From an uncultured Alistipes sp. (lineage in GTDB: Bacteria > Bacteroidota > Bacteroidia > Bacteroidales > Rikenellaceae): a stretch of 64,000 nt of DNA. The stretch spans positions 54,784-118,783 of the forward strand of contig CALLRW010000023.1 of the NCBI GenBank assembly GCA_938014215.1. Reading direction: 5' to 3'. Each line of letters starts with the position of its first letter. Position 1 is the first letter of the stretch. Shown here one piece after another: positions 9,123 to 18,372 of the stretch. The notes below the pieces were generated by a model. That model saw nothing but the letters and a program-made list of their open reading frames with translations. It was not told where the DNA came from and searched no databases. A program made the translations under genes and the position numbers.

Positions 9123-11025
9123 TTTCGGAGGTTTGGGTTCGTTTGAATTCGACGACGAGCGCCTGGCGCGGGCCGACCGTCGTCGACGCATCGGGCATCA
9201 GCGCCTCGCCCGTCAGGACATTGCGGCCGTCGTGCAACCCTACGGTGATCTCGGCGTAGTGCGACCAGGGAATCTGCTTTTTGCCGCGCGAGTTGTTGAT
9301 GAAGACAAAGACGGCGTCCGTCGCATCGTAGCGGAAGTAGGCATAGGTGTTGTCGCGCGAGAGGAAGTGCATCGTGCGGCCATTGTGGATGACGGGTTTC
9401 GACTGCCGCCAGCGGAAGAGCCGCTGGGCGTAGTCGAACAGCTCCTTTTCGGTGCCCGTACGTCCTTCGGCCGTGAAGAGGTCCTTTTCATCGCCCTCCC
9501 AGCCGCCGGGGAAGTCGACGCGCAGACCGCCGTGGCCCTGCGAGAGGTCCTTCGAGGTGAACATCATCTCGTCGCCGGCAAAGATTTGCGGAATGCCGCG
9601 CAGCGTCGCCAGCAGCGTCAGCGCCAGCTTCATGCGCTGGGGGTTCTTGCGCAGTACGTCGCCGATGCGGTCGGTGTCGTGGTTGCCCAGAAAGATCATC
9701 ATCTTCGAGAGGTCGTGGTAGACAAAGTCGTGCGACAGGCAGTCGTAGACGCGCGTCATACCCTCGCCCCAGCGCAGCGAATCGGTCGGCAGCGCCCGGC
9801 AGATCGCCTCCTGCAGCGGGAAGTCCATGATCGAGGGAAGGTGCGAATCGAAACCGTCCTTGTTCTCATTCCCGCCCTGCCAGTAGGCCAGCTGCGGAAT
9901 CGACGAGGTCCAGCACTCGCCCACGATGTTGAGGTGGGGGTACTCCTTACGCACGGCGGCGCACCATTCGCTCATCGGGCCCTTCTCGTTGTAGGGGTAG
10001 GTGTCGACCCGGAAGCCATCGAGATTGGCGTACTCCGCCCACCAGACGGCCCACTGCTGGAAGTAGCGCAGCACGTAGGGGTTGTCGAGGTTCATGTCCG
10101 GCATCGACGGCACGAACCATCCGCTCACGAGTTGTTCACGGTCGTATTGCGAAGCATTGGGATCCATGACCGGAGCAAAGCAGTGGTTCGTCCCGGTGTA
10201 CTCCGGGAACTGGTGGATCCAGTCGGCGAAGGGGAGGTCCCGCATCCACCAGTGGGCTGCCCCGCAGTGGTTGGGAACCAGGTCCATGATCACCTTCAAC
10301 CCCTTGGCGTGGGCCGCGGCGACCATGTCGCGGTACTCCTCGTTCGTGCCGAAGCGCGGATCGATGCGGTAGTAGTCGGCGCAGGCGTAGCCGTGGTAGG
10401 AGCCCCGGCGGTCGTCGTCGAGCAGCAGCGGGGTGGGCCAGATGACCGTGGCGCCAAGATCGGCGATGTAGTCAAGATGGTCGGTAATGCCCTGGATGTC
10501 ACCGCCGTGCCGTCCGAAAAAGGCTTCGCGGTCGGCCTTCTCGCAGGTGTCGTCCGTCGAGTCGTTGGCGGGGTTGCCGTCGGCGAAGCGGTCGGGCATG
10601 AGCAGGTAGATCAGATCAGCCGTCGTGAAGCTCTGACGGGCGGCCGAACCGTCGCGGCGGGCGGCGATTTCGTAGGGCAGCTTGAAGGTGCGGTCACCCT
10701 GTCGGAAGACCAGGTAGTAGGTGCCGGGCATGGCATCGGGGTCGATCGCCACGTCGGCAAAGAGGTAGTTCGGACTCTCGGCCCGGTGGAGCTCCGTGAT
10801 GCGGACGCCCTGCCCGCCCTCGATGCGGACCTCGCAGTCGGAGATCCGTTCGCCGGCGATGAGCAGCTGGAGCGGCGTCTGCATGCCGGTCCACCACGAC
10901 AGGGGCTCCACCCGGGTCAGCTGCTCCGGCGTGGCATCCGCTACCGACGACGGATCGAAGGCCGCAGGTTGCGAGCAGGCCATCGTCGCCGCGGCAAGCA
11001 GCATCAGTAGGGTTCGTTTGATCAT
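9115..11025 (-). CDS. susA: GH13 cyclomaltodextrinase/neopullulanase lipoprotein, SusA-like, copy 2
   Basis: 636 residues. A clean lipoprotein signal peptide (MIKRTLLMLLAAATMAC, Cys17) precedes the Cyc-maltodext_N domain, GH13 barrel and C-terminal domain. Catalytic residues are Asp341 (GFRVD), Glu370 (VGECW) and Asp450 (GNHDTD). It should cut maltodextrins or cyclic glucans in the cell envelope. It differs from copy 1 mainly in the N-terminal third and in a loop near residues 250-285. It ends with seven extra residues (TQTSENE) and a TAG stop that overlaps the susB start. An intrinsic terminator separates it from the amylase gene upstream, so susA-susB may be partly uncoupled from the main susCD operon. 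Confidence 0.94.
   Translation of the reverse strand: MIKRTLLMLLAAATMACSQPAAFDPSSVADATPEQLTRVEPLSWWTGMQTPLQLLIAGERISDCEVRIEGGQGVRITELHRAESPNYLFADVAIDPDAMPGTYYLVFRQGDRTFKLPYEIAARRDGSAARQSFTTADLIYLLMPDRFADGNPANDSTDDTCEKADREAFFGRHGGDIQGITDHLDYIADLGATVIWPTPLLLDDDRRGSYHGYACADYYRIDPRFGTNEEYRDMVAAAHAKGLKVIMDLVPNHCGAAHWWMRDLPFADWIHQFPEYTGTNHCFAPVMDPNASQYDREQLVSGWFVPSMPDMNLDNPYVLRYFQQWAVWWAEYANLDGFRVDTYPYNEKGPMSEWCAAVRKEYPHLNIVGECWTSSIPQLAYWQGGNENKDGFDSHLPSIMDFPLQEAICRALPTDSLRWGEGMTRVYDCLSHDFVYHDLSKMMIFLGNHDTDRIGDVLRKNPQRMKLALTLLATLRGIPQIFAGDEMMFTSKDLSQGHGGLRVDFPGGWEGDEKDLFTAEGRTGTEKELFDYAQRLFRWRQSKPVIHNGRTMHFLSRDNTYAYFRYDATDAVFVFINNSRGKKQIPWSHYAEITVGLHDGRNVLTGEALMPDASTTVGPRQALVVEFKRTQTSENE
9140..10126. 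repeat. Long direct repeat, copy 2 (with 1354-2340)
   Basis: Read base by base, 9140-10126 matches 1354-2340 (offset 7786) with two differences that I could find over 987 bases. Beyond the upper boundary the two genes drop abruptly to clearly lower identity. Both copies lie in the same orientation and encode the C-terminal half of the SusA-like enzymes. Confidence 0.9.
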
Positions 11026-11049
11026 GTGTTGGCAGTTTGAAGGTTCGTG

Positions 11050-11098
11050 AAAAAGAGGCGTCCCTCCTCCGGCCGAATCAGCCGCAGGTGGACGCCTC
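11050..11098 (-). terminator. Intrinsic terminator between the amylase and susA genes
   Basis: On the minus strand GAGGCGTCC (11098-11090) pairs with GGACGCCTC (11063-11055), followed by TTTTT (11054-11050). It lies in the 80-base gap between the GH13 ending at 11106 and the SusA-like gene starting at 11025. Confidence 0.75.
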
Positions 11099-11105
11099 GG
11101 GGTTT

Positions 11106-12425
11106 TTAGCGGTAGATGCGGTAGGCAAAACCGTCGAGCGGAAGCTGGGTCGAGAGGGTCGTCTGCTCGCCCGTCATCAGATCGGTCACCGTTCGGTTCT
11201 GCCATTCGGCCGGCAGTTCGGCCGTGACCGTCCGGTCGCGGACATTGGCCGCTACGAGCACCTCCTCGTCGCCGAGTCGCTTGGTGAAGAGCATCCAGTC
11301 ATCGGCCGGATGGGAGGTCGTCTGCCCCTTGCGCAGGGCCGGAATCGTGTTGTAGAGGTGCATCAGCTTCGCATACTCGCGGCGCAACGGTGCGTTGCCC
11401 GTCCAGTCGACCGCGACGTAGTTGAAGAAGTTGATCGGTTCGGGATAACCCACCTCCTGCGATCCGTAGATCAGGGCTCCGCCGTGGAGGAAGGCGGCAA
11501 TGACGAAGGCCGACATCGACCCGCGTTCGCTCCGGTACTCGACGATCGGCGAGAGTTTGGTCGCCTCGTCGTGGTTGGTCGTGAAACGGAGCTTCACGCA
11601 CCCCTGCGGAATCGAATCGTACTCCAGACTGTCGATGTGGCAGAGCCGCGAGGCCGGTGCCTCGTGGATGAAGACATCACGCAGCCCTCCGAGGAAATCC
11701 CAGGCGTAGTTCATCTCGAAACCGGCCCGGAAGTGGTCCTTGCGTTTGCCCTCGGCCAGCATCAGCAGCGTGCGGTCGGGGATCGCCCGCAGCGAATCGA
11801 TGGCCTGCTTCCAGAAGTCGTACGGCACGAAATCCGCCGCATCGCAGCGGAAACCGTCGATGCCCGCCTCGCGGACCCAGAACTTCATGGCGTCGATCAT
11901 CGCCAGGCGCATCTCCGCATTGTCGAAGTCGAGGTCCGCCACGTCGAGCCATCCGGTCCCTTCGGGGCTGATGATCTCCCCCTGCTCGTCACGGGTGTAC
12001 CAGTCGGCGTGTTCGCTCACCCACGGGTTGTCCCACGAGGTGTGGTTGGCCACCCAGTCCAGAATGACCGACATCCCCTTCTCGTGGCACAGCGATACGA
12101 GCCGCGTGAACTCCTCCATCGTGCCGAATTCGGGGTTGAGCGCCTTGTAGTTGCGGATGCAGTAGGGCGAGTTGACCGAGCGTTCGCGCCCTACCTCGTA
12201 GATTGGCATGAACCAGACGACGTTGGCGCCCAGCGCGTGGATCGAATCCAGCTGCTGCGCAATGGCGTTGAACGACGAACTGGGGGCGAAAACCCGCGGA
12301 TTGATCTGATACATCATCACATCCTCCGGGGCCGGGACCGTATGGGTCGGCTGCGCCGGGCGGCCGCACGAGCCGAACAGCAGCGTGAGGCTCAGCAGAA
12401 TGGTCGAAATAAGGTTGTATTTCAT
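11106..12425 (-). CDS. GH13 alpha-amylase-family lipoprotein
   Basis: 439 residues. A lipoprotein signal ends in LLFGSC (Cys20). The rest is a compact GH13 barrel beginning MMYQINPRVF, with a short C-terminal beta domain (TVTDLMTGEQTTLS). Catalytic residues are intact: Asp195 in GFRCD, Glu225 in LMLAEG and Asp286 in TTNHDE. The region-I motif is DWVANHTS. The start ATG at 12425 lies nine bases after the stop of the next upstream gene, itself a GH13 of similar size, so the two are an old tandem duplication (same WVANHTSWDN, DVADL and DNAEMR segments). It probably degrades alpha-glucan in the outer membrane or periplasm. Exact specificity is unknown. Confidence 0.94.
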   Translation of the reverse strand: MKYNLISTILLSLTLLFGSCGRPAQPTHTVPAPEDVMMYQINPRVFAPSSSFNAIAQQLDSIHALGANVVWFMPIYEVGRERSVNSPYCIRNYKALNPEFGTMEEFTRLVSLCHEKGMSVILDWVANHTSWDNPWVSEHADWYTRDEQGEIISPEGTGWLDVADLDFDNAEMRLAMIDAMKFWVREAGIDGFRCDAADFVPYDFWKQAIDSLRAIPDRTLLMLAEGKRKDHFRAGFEMNYAWDFLGGLRDVFIHEAPASRLCHIDSLEYDSIPQGCVKLRFTTNHDEATKLSPIVEYRSERGSMSAFVIAAFLHGGALIYGSQEVGYPEPINFFNYVAVDWTGNAPLRREYAKLMHLYNTIPALRKGQTTSHPADDWMLFTKRLGDEEVLVAANVRDRTVTAELPAEWQNRTVTDLMTGEQTTLSTQLPLDGFAYRIYR

Positions 12426-12434
12426 GGCGTATGG

Positions 12435-13772
12435 CTACTTTTTCAGAATCAGGTATTGATAGGGATCGAGCTCCAGAACCGACGACAGGGTGACGCTCCC
12501 TCCGTCGATCAGGTCGGTCAGCGTGTCGCCGACGCGCTCCATGGGGGTCTTGACCGTCTGCGGCTGGTCGGAGAGGCTGGCGATGACGAGCAGCAGCGAT
12601 CCGTCCGAAGTCTGGTAGCTGAAGGCCATGGCGCCCGTCATGCTGTAGCTCTTCAGCGTGCCGCCACGCACCTGCGCGGTCTGCCGGTAGGCCGAGAGGA
12701 TCGCTTGGTAACGGGCCCGGTATTCGGGTTCCGAATCCCAGTCCAGCACGCGGTTGTTGAAGAACGACAGCGCTTGCGAATAGCCGATCTCCTGCGAGCT
12801 GTAGACCATCGGCACGCCCGGCAGCATCGTCGCGATGACGAAGGCCGACAGGGCGGCATCCCGTCCGCCGTAGGTCGTGATCGGCGAGGCGGTCGACGCC
12901 AGGTCGTGGTTCGTCGAGTAGCGCATCCGCCATTTGCCGTCGGGAATATCCCGGTACTCCTCCAGATGGGTCTCGAAGAGCTCGGCCGCCGTGGCCGACC
13001 CCTTGAAGAGCTGCTCCAGCTCCGAGGCGAAGCTCCAGCCGTAGACCAGGTCGAAGCCCGCCCCGTAGAGCTGCGATTCACCCCCTTCGGCCAGCATGAG
13101 CAGATCGCTCTTCTCGCCGTGCAGCGCGTCGATGGCCTCCTTCCAGAAGTCGAGGGGCACCCCCTCGGCATAGTCGCAGCGGAAACCGTCGACATCCGCC
13201 TCGCGGATCCAGTAGCTCATGGCCTCGATCATCGCCCGGCGCATCTCCGCATTGTCGAAATTCAGGTCGGCTACGTCGCTCCAGCCCATCCCTTCGGGCG
13301 AGATGATGTTGCCGCCGGCATCCTGGGTGTACCACTCCTTGTGGTCTGTGATCCAGGCGTTGTCCCACGAGGTGTGGTTGGCCACCCAGTCCAGAATGAC
13401 CTTCATCCCCATGCCGTGGGCCGTCGCTACCAGCGACTGCAGATCCGCGAGCGTTCCGTAGTCGGGGTTGACCGCCTCGTAGTCGCGCACGCAGTAGGGC
13501 GAACCGATGGCGTTGAGACTGCCCGGTTCGTAGATGGGCATCAGCCAGAGTATGTCGGCCCCCAGTTCGCGAATGTCGTCCAGGCGGCCTTCGATGGCCT
13601 TGAGCGACTCCCGCTCGGCAAACAGCTTGGGGTTGGCCTCGTAGATGACGCTCGAATTGGCTTGTCCGGAGGCCGGAAGCTCCGGCCCCTTTTCAGCGGA
13701 CGTTTCGTCGCCGCATCCGTACAGATGCAGCAACGAAACGACCATCATGATGTGTGTGAGTTTTCTGAACAT
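12435..13772 (-). CDS. GH13 alpha-amylase-family lipoprotein (paralogue of the next gene)
   Basis: 445 residues. The signal peptide ends in LHLYGC (Cys20). The barrel starts at VIYEANPKLF and contains DWVANHTS, nucleophile Asp200 in GFRCD, acid/base Glu229 in LMLAEG and Asp290 in TNHDLA. A C-terminal beta domain (DTLTDLIDGGSVTLSS) closes the protein. It is a clear paralogue of the GH13 at 11106-12425; the loops after the acid/base residue differ, which suggests different chain-length or branch preference. It lies 27 bases after the surface lipoprotein gene in the susC-susD operon, so it should be co-transcribed with the import machinery. Confidence 0.94.
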   Translation of the reverse strand: MFRKLTHIMMVVSLLHLYGCGDETSAEKGPELPASGQANSSVIYEANPKLFAERESLKAIEGRLDDIRELGADILWLMPIYEPGSLNAIGSPYCVRDYEAVNPDYGTLADLQSLVATAHGMGMKVILDWVANHTSWDNAWITDHKEWYTQDAGGNIISPEGMGWSDVADLNFDNAEMRRAMIEAMSYWIREADVDGFRCDYAEGVPLDFWKEAIDALHGEKSDLLMLAEGGESQLYGAGFDLVYGWSFASELEQLFKGSATAAELFETHLEEYRDIPDGKWRMRYSTNHDLASTASPITTYGGRDAALSAFVIATMLPGVPMVYSSQEIGYSQALSFFNNRVLDWDSEPEYRARYQAILSAYRQTAQVRGGTLKSYSMTGAMAFSYQTSDGSLLLVIASLSDQPQTVKTPMERVGDTLTDLIDGGSVTLSSVLELDPYQYLILKK

Positions 13773-13799
13773 CTCCTCTTATAGTCTTGGTGTGATAGC

Positions 13800-16546
13800 T
13801 TATCGCTCGATTCCGTACTCCGATTCGTGGCCGATGACCAGACTCTCGGCCAGCGAACGGAAGTATTCGCCGCGGTCCGAAGCCACGTTGCAGTTCGGCA
13901 CCTCGCCCGTGAACTCCTCGCCGAAGAGCGTCACGAACTCCACGCACGCCTTCAGGTAGGCGCTCGAACGGGTCGGGTGTTTCGAATCGCCCGAGTAGTA
14001 GAGGCTCCAGCCCGAGTGGTCGGTCCGCGACTGGGCGAAGGCCGGTCCGACGGGGGCTACCCACGTGTCGGCGGCTTCGGCCATGGCCATCGTACCCTCC
14101 TTGAGCAGGCGGTCGAACTCCTCGTAGCTCTGGTAGCTGCCGTAGCTGCTGGCCGGGTAGGCCCACGTCAGATCGAGGATGATCTTGCAGTCGGGCGAGT
14201 ACTGGCGGATCTTCCGCGCCAGCTCCACGCAGTTGTCAACCACCGAGGCGTAGGCCGTCGGGTTCGAGGCGTATTTGGCCGGGTTGGTGCTCTGGTCCTG
14301 GATGATGGCGTAGTCGTAGCCGCCCTGCTCGATGGCGTCGCTCGACATCGACAGGCTCAGGTGGTCGGCAAAATCCTGCGAGCCCTTCAGATGGGCCTTG
14401 ATCTTCAGGTCGTAGCCCTGGCTCCAGGCGATCTCCTTGAGCATGAAGACCGGATTGAAGTAGTACGAGAAGGAGTTGCCCAGCACGAGGAGCTTCCGGG
14501 TCTGGGTCGGCTTCTGCGTGCCGAAGTTCTGCACGTTGACGGCCGTGAAGCCGAAGTCGGGCATGCTGCAGGCGCTGCGCGAGGTCTCGTTGATGTTCTG
14601 GGTGCTGCCGTCGCAGGTCATCGATCCCACGGCGCGGCAACGGATCTTGACCAGTCCGTCGGTGAGCGGGCTGTCGAAGGTCATCGACTGCAGAACGGTC
14701 GTGTACTGGTAGGAGTCGGCCGCCCCGGAGCCCGTCGAGACGTCGCCCGAACACTTGTAGGTGTAGCGGATCGACGGATCCTCCTCGGCCGTGCGCAGAT
14801 CCTCCTCGACACTCTTCCAGACGCCGCCGTCGAGGTATTCGACGATGAAGTATTTCGGCGACTTGGCATCACCGGCCATCGTGGCGTCGAACTCGATCGT
14901 CGAGCCGGCCGTCAGATCTTGGGCGTTGAAGGTGAAGAGCCAGTAGTCGCCCTCGACCATCGTGCTGACGTTGGGGTTCTTGCCCTTGACCGTGCAGGTG
15001 AAGGGGACGTCCGCGTGGGCATCGCCGCGCACGACCGAGATGCAGCCGGCCGCGCCGTTCGTCGCCGGAATCAGCTGCCGCGTCGGCCACAGCGTCTCAT
15101 ACGAGGCCAGGCTGCTGTCCTGGAAGACCCACTGGCTCAGGAAGGCTGCCCCCGAGGGGCTCTGCGAGACGGCGATCGTGGCCGTCTGCGAACCGTCGGT
15201 CGAGGTGAAGGTCAGCGTCGTCGAACGCGTCATCGACGAAAGGTTCGGATCCGCGCAGATGCGCAGCGTCTGGATCTTGTCGCTCTGGCTGCCGCCCGTG
15301 AGGATGTTGTTCGACATGTCGGTGACATAGACCCACGTGTCGGGCGAACTGATCGTCCAGTCCCACTGGGCCGACGAGAGGGTGAAGACCGTCGACGTAC
15401 CCTTCGAATCGAACGTGCAGCTGTTGATGCTCAGCTCGAATGTGTCGCTGACGCCGGCACGGTCGTAGGGATCCACCTCCGTGACACCCGAATTGGTGAC
15501 CGTCACGTAGTAGTCGCGGTCGAGCGTCAGGTGGAAGTCCGGGGCCTGCGACGAGGAGCAGTTGAAGATGGCGTTCATCTCGGCGCCGGTGAGCTCCGTG
15601 CCCATCTCGATGTACTTGTACGTATAGCCGTTGATGGTCTTCTCGCCCGTGACGGGAATGCCCGGCCAGGCGGCCGTGACGTCGCCCGTATCGAACCAGC
15701 CGTAGACGTGGGTGATTCCCCACGAGGTCAGATCCTCGGCGTAGAGGGTGTAGCCCGCATATTCGCTCGGGCGCTCGATGGCCGTCCACGAATCGGCCGT
15801 GATCGAGTAGTAGTAGTCCTTGTCGACCGTGATGCCGCTCTGGCCGTCGAACTGCGTGCCGGCGTTGTTGTGGAAGATCAGGTTGATGTTCTGACCCTCG
15901 TTGGCCTCACCCATGTCGAAGTACTTCAGCGTCGTCTTGCCGATGGTCACCTCGCCGTCGGCCGGAATGCCCGGCCAGGCTCCGAAGATCTCGCTGTCGC
16001 CCCATGCGTAGAGGTAGAGGTCGTCCCAGCCCGAGTTGTCCTCGACGTAGACCACATAACCGTCGTGTTCGGACTCCTCCTCGTCGTCGGACGAGGTGTC
16101 GAAGAACGAGGCCCACTTGTTCACGTAGATGTTCGTACGCGATCCGGGGCGGGGTTCTCCGTGCGCAGCACCGGCTCGTTGAGGGCCGAACGCTCCTCGC
16201 CGTCGTTCGTCGAGACGAAGTGGTAGCCGTCGGCCAGCGTCTTGCCGTTGACGAAGGTCGACGGATCGAGGTAGATGCCCCATTTGCTGTCGACGGTCGT
16301 CGATTTCTCCAGTTGCCACCGCAGATCTCCGGCTGCGGCTTCGTCGCCGCCGTTGAAGGCGCCGGCGATGTAGATGATGTCATTGTCGACCGTCTCCCGG
16401 GGGACGATCACCTCGAGCAGGATGTTCCCGTCCTTGACCTCGAATGCCGGCTGTTCGTGATCGAATACGATCTCGTCCCGATCGCAGGCCCCCAGTGCGA
16501 GGGTGGCCGTCAGCAGCAGTATGATGTTGGTGATAAACTTTTTCAT
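13800..16546 (-). pseudogene. Starch-binding surface lipoprotein with CBM26-like modules and C-terminal DUF4886 (SGNH-like) domain, frameshifted
   Basis: The reading frame is broken by one base near 16144. The first part (16546 to about 16146) encodes a lipoprotein signal (LALGAC, Cys21) and a SusE/F-like Ig domain (AGAFNGGDE...YHFVSTNDGE). It would run into a stop at 16121, but the second frame continues the fold at RTNIYVNKWASFF. Restoring one base gives about 915 residues. After the break come two CBM26-like starch-binding modules (LYLYAWGD/AWPGIP and THVYGWFD/AWPGIP, each with an IFNC or IFHNN strand), a BACON-like beta domain, a galactose-binding-like beta domain, and from about residue 685 a DUF4886 domain with GNSFSYYF and DSKHPT, SGNH-type motifs. 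It sits where susE/susF normally sit. The lesion may be real or an assembly error. Confidence 0.8.
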
Positions 16547-16559
16547 GACCTAATGGCTG

Positions 16560-18350
16560 TTAATAGTTCGGATTCTGTACAAGACCGGGGTTGACCAGCA
16601 GCGCCGACGACGGCAGCGGGAACCATTCGTATTTGCGGTCTCTCTTGGCCGGAAGATCGAAGGCACTCTCCGTGGCCCGGCCGAAGAACCACCACTGCCC
16701 CTGGGTGAACTTGTCGAAACGGCGCAGGTCCGTACGGCGGCGGCGTCCCTCGCAGAGGAACTCCTGGCCCCACTGGTTGAGCATCCAGTCCATGTCGAAG
16801 GCCGTGAAGCCGCGGCCCGGGTTGTCCTTCTCGACGCTCCAGTCGCTGCTCGAGAAGTAGCGCTGGCGGACCGAGTTGACCAGATCCTTGGCCCCGTCGG
16901 CATCGCCCCGGCGCATCTTGCACTCGGCCAGCATGAAGACCGCCTCCGAAAGCCGGAACTCCACCTCGTCGATATCCTTGAAGTTGTAGCCCGTCGAGGC
17001 CGGGTAGAGCGGGTACTTGATCAGCCGGACTCCCGAGTTGGTCTCGCCCCAGCGCGGCGACATCACCGTCTCCAGCGTGCGGCCCGAGTTGAGGAACGTC
17101 CCGACCTGATCGACGTAGACCAGCGACTGTCCGTCGCGGTCGGCATCGGCCTTCAGCGCCTCACCCGTTCCGAAGTTGGTCTTCACCTCGCCCTTGAGGA
17201 ACATGCCGCTGTAGTTGCCCGCATCGTCGCAGACGAAGTTCGACTTGCGGATATCCTTATCGCTGAAGCGCTCGTAGACGGCGCCCAGCTTGTCGTTGTA
17301 GGGCGCGTCGAGGAAGCAGACCCCGCCGTCCGTACCGCCCGTCGGCAGCACGTTGCCCGAGTTGTCGTACGACGGTGCCAGGCAGCAGCAGTTCCAGCCG
17401 TCCTGCTTCGAGATCGGCTCGCCGGTGTACTCCCAGATGTTGTAGGGCAGGAAGGGCATGTCTCGCATCCAGGCACCCTCCATCTTGCCGTCCTCATAGG
17501 CGAAGGCCAGAATCACCTCGGGGCACGTGGTGTTGTTGATCGAGTAGATGTCACGGTAGTCGTCGGCCAGTTCGTAGGTGCCGTACTGTCCGCCGATGAT
17601 CTCCTCGCACAGTTGGGCGCACTCGTCGTAGTGGTCCTCCTTGATGAAGACCTCGGCGTTGAGCAGCATGCGCGCCTTGATCATGCGGTTGGCGGCCTGG
17701 TTCATGCGGTTCACCTCGTTCTTCTTCAGGTAGGCCACGCTCTCGTCAAGCTCCGTGACGATGAAGTCGTAGATCTTCTTGCAGCCCTTGTCGAAGTCGG
17801 GGTCGGCCGAGGGGGGAACCTCCGAGCTGACCGAGATGTTCAGCGGCAGCGCGCCGCCCCAGATCTCGAAGATGTTGTAGTAGGCCCAGGCGCGCAGCGT
17901 GCGGACCTCGGAGATGTAGGACTGGAGCTCCTCGGAGGTCATGCCGATCGAGCCGGCGTCGATCCGCCCCAGGTCGTAGATGACGTTGTTGCACAGTCCG
18001 ATGGTGGTCCAGGCCGTCTCCCACGTCTGACGGATGATCTTCGAATCCGCCGTCCACGTCTGCGACGAGAGGACGAACTTCTCGGCCTCGTCGTAGCCCC
18101 ACAGTCCGCCGTTCCACGAACGCCAGGCGATCTGGTCGGCCGAGAACTCCTGCAGGTACCAGAAATATTCGATGTAACTCTTCACCGCCTTCTCGTAGAT
18201 GGCGGCTACCGCCCCCTTGACGCTGTTCTCGTCCGAATAGTAGATCGATGCATCCACCCGGTCGAAGACCTCCTCCTCGAGGTCGAAACACGATACGGAC
18301 GACAGGGCAACGGTTATTGCCACGATGGCTTTCAATATGATCTGTTTCAT
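16560..18350 (-). CDS. susD: SusD/RagB-family starch-binding outer-membrane lipoprotein
   Basis: 596 residues. The signal peptide ends in LSSVSC (Cys21), followed by the usual SusD opening (LEEEVFDRVDASIYYSDENSVKGAVAAIYEKAV) and helical TPR-like core; EVRTLRAWAYYNIFEIWGGALPL is the strongly conserved SusD segment, and the C-terminal RGF-type region DLRRFDKFTQGQWW is present. It binds glycan at the cell surface and caps the SusC pore. It lies 22 bases after susC and 13 bases before the surface lipoprotein gene, so they form one operon. It looks intact although both neighbours carry lesions. Confidence 0.95.
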   Translation of the reverse strand: MKQIILKAIVAITVALSSVSCFDLEEEVFDRVDASIYYSDENSVKGAVAAIYEKAVKSYIEYFWYLQEFSADQIAWRSWNGGLWGYDEAEKFVLSSQTWTADSKIIRQTWETAWTTIGLCNNVIYDLGRIDAGSIGMTSEELQSYISEVRTLRAWAYYNIFEIWGGALPLNISVSSEVPPSADPDFDKGCKKIYDFIVTELDESVAYLKKNEVNRMNQAANRMIKARMLLNAEVFIKEDHYDECAQLCEEIIGGQYGTYELADDYRDIYSINNTTCPEVILAFAYEDGKMEGAWMRDMPFLPYNIWEYTGEPISKQDGWNCCCLAPSYDNSGNVLPTGGTDGGVCFLDAPYNDKLGAVYERFSDKDIRKSNFVCDDAGNYSGMFLKGEVKTNFGTGEALKADADRDGQSLVYVDQVGTFLNSGRTLETVMSPRWGETNSGVRLIKYPLYPASTGYNFKDIDEVEFRLSEAVFMLAECKMRRGDADGAKDLVNSVRQRYFSSSDWSVEKDNPGRGFTAFDMDWMLNQWGQEFLCEGRRRRTDLRRFDKFTQGQWWFFGRATESAFDLPAKRDRKYEWFPLPSSALLVNPGLVQNPNY

Positions 18351-18372
18351 CTTGCTTGTCGGTTGTTTGAGG

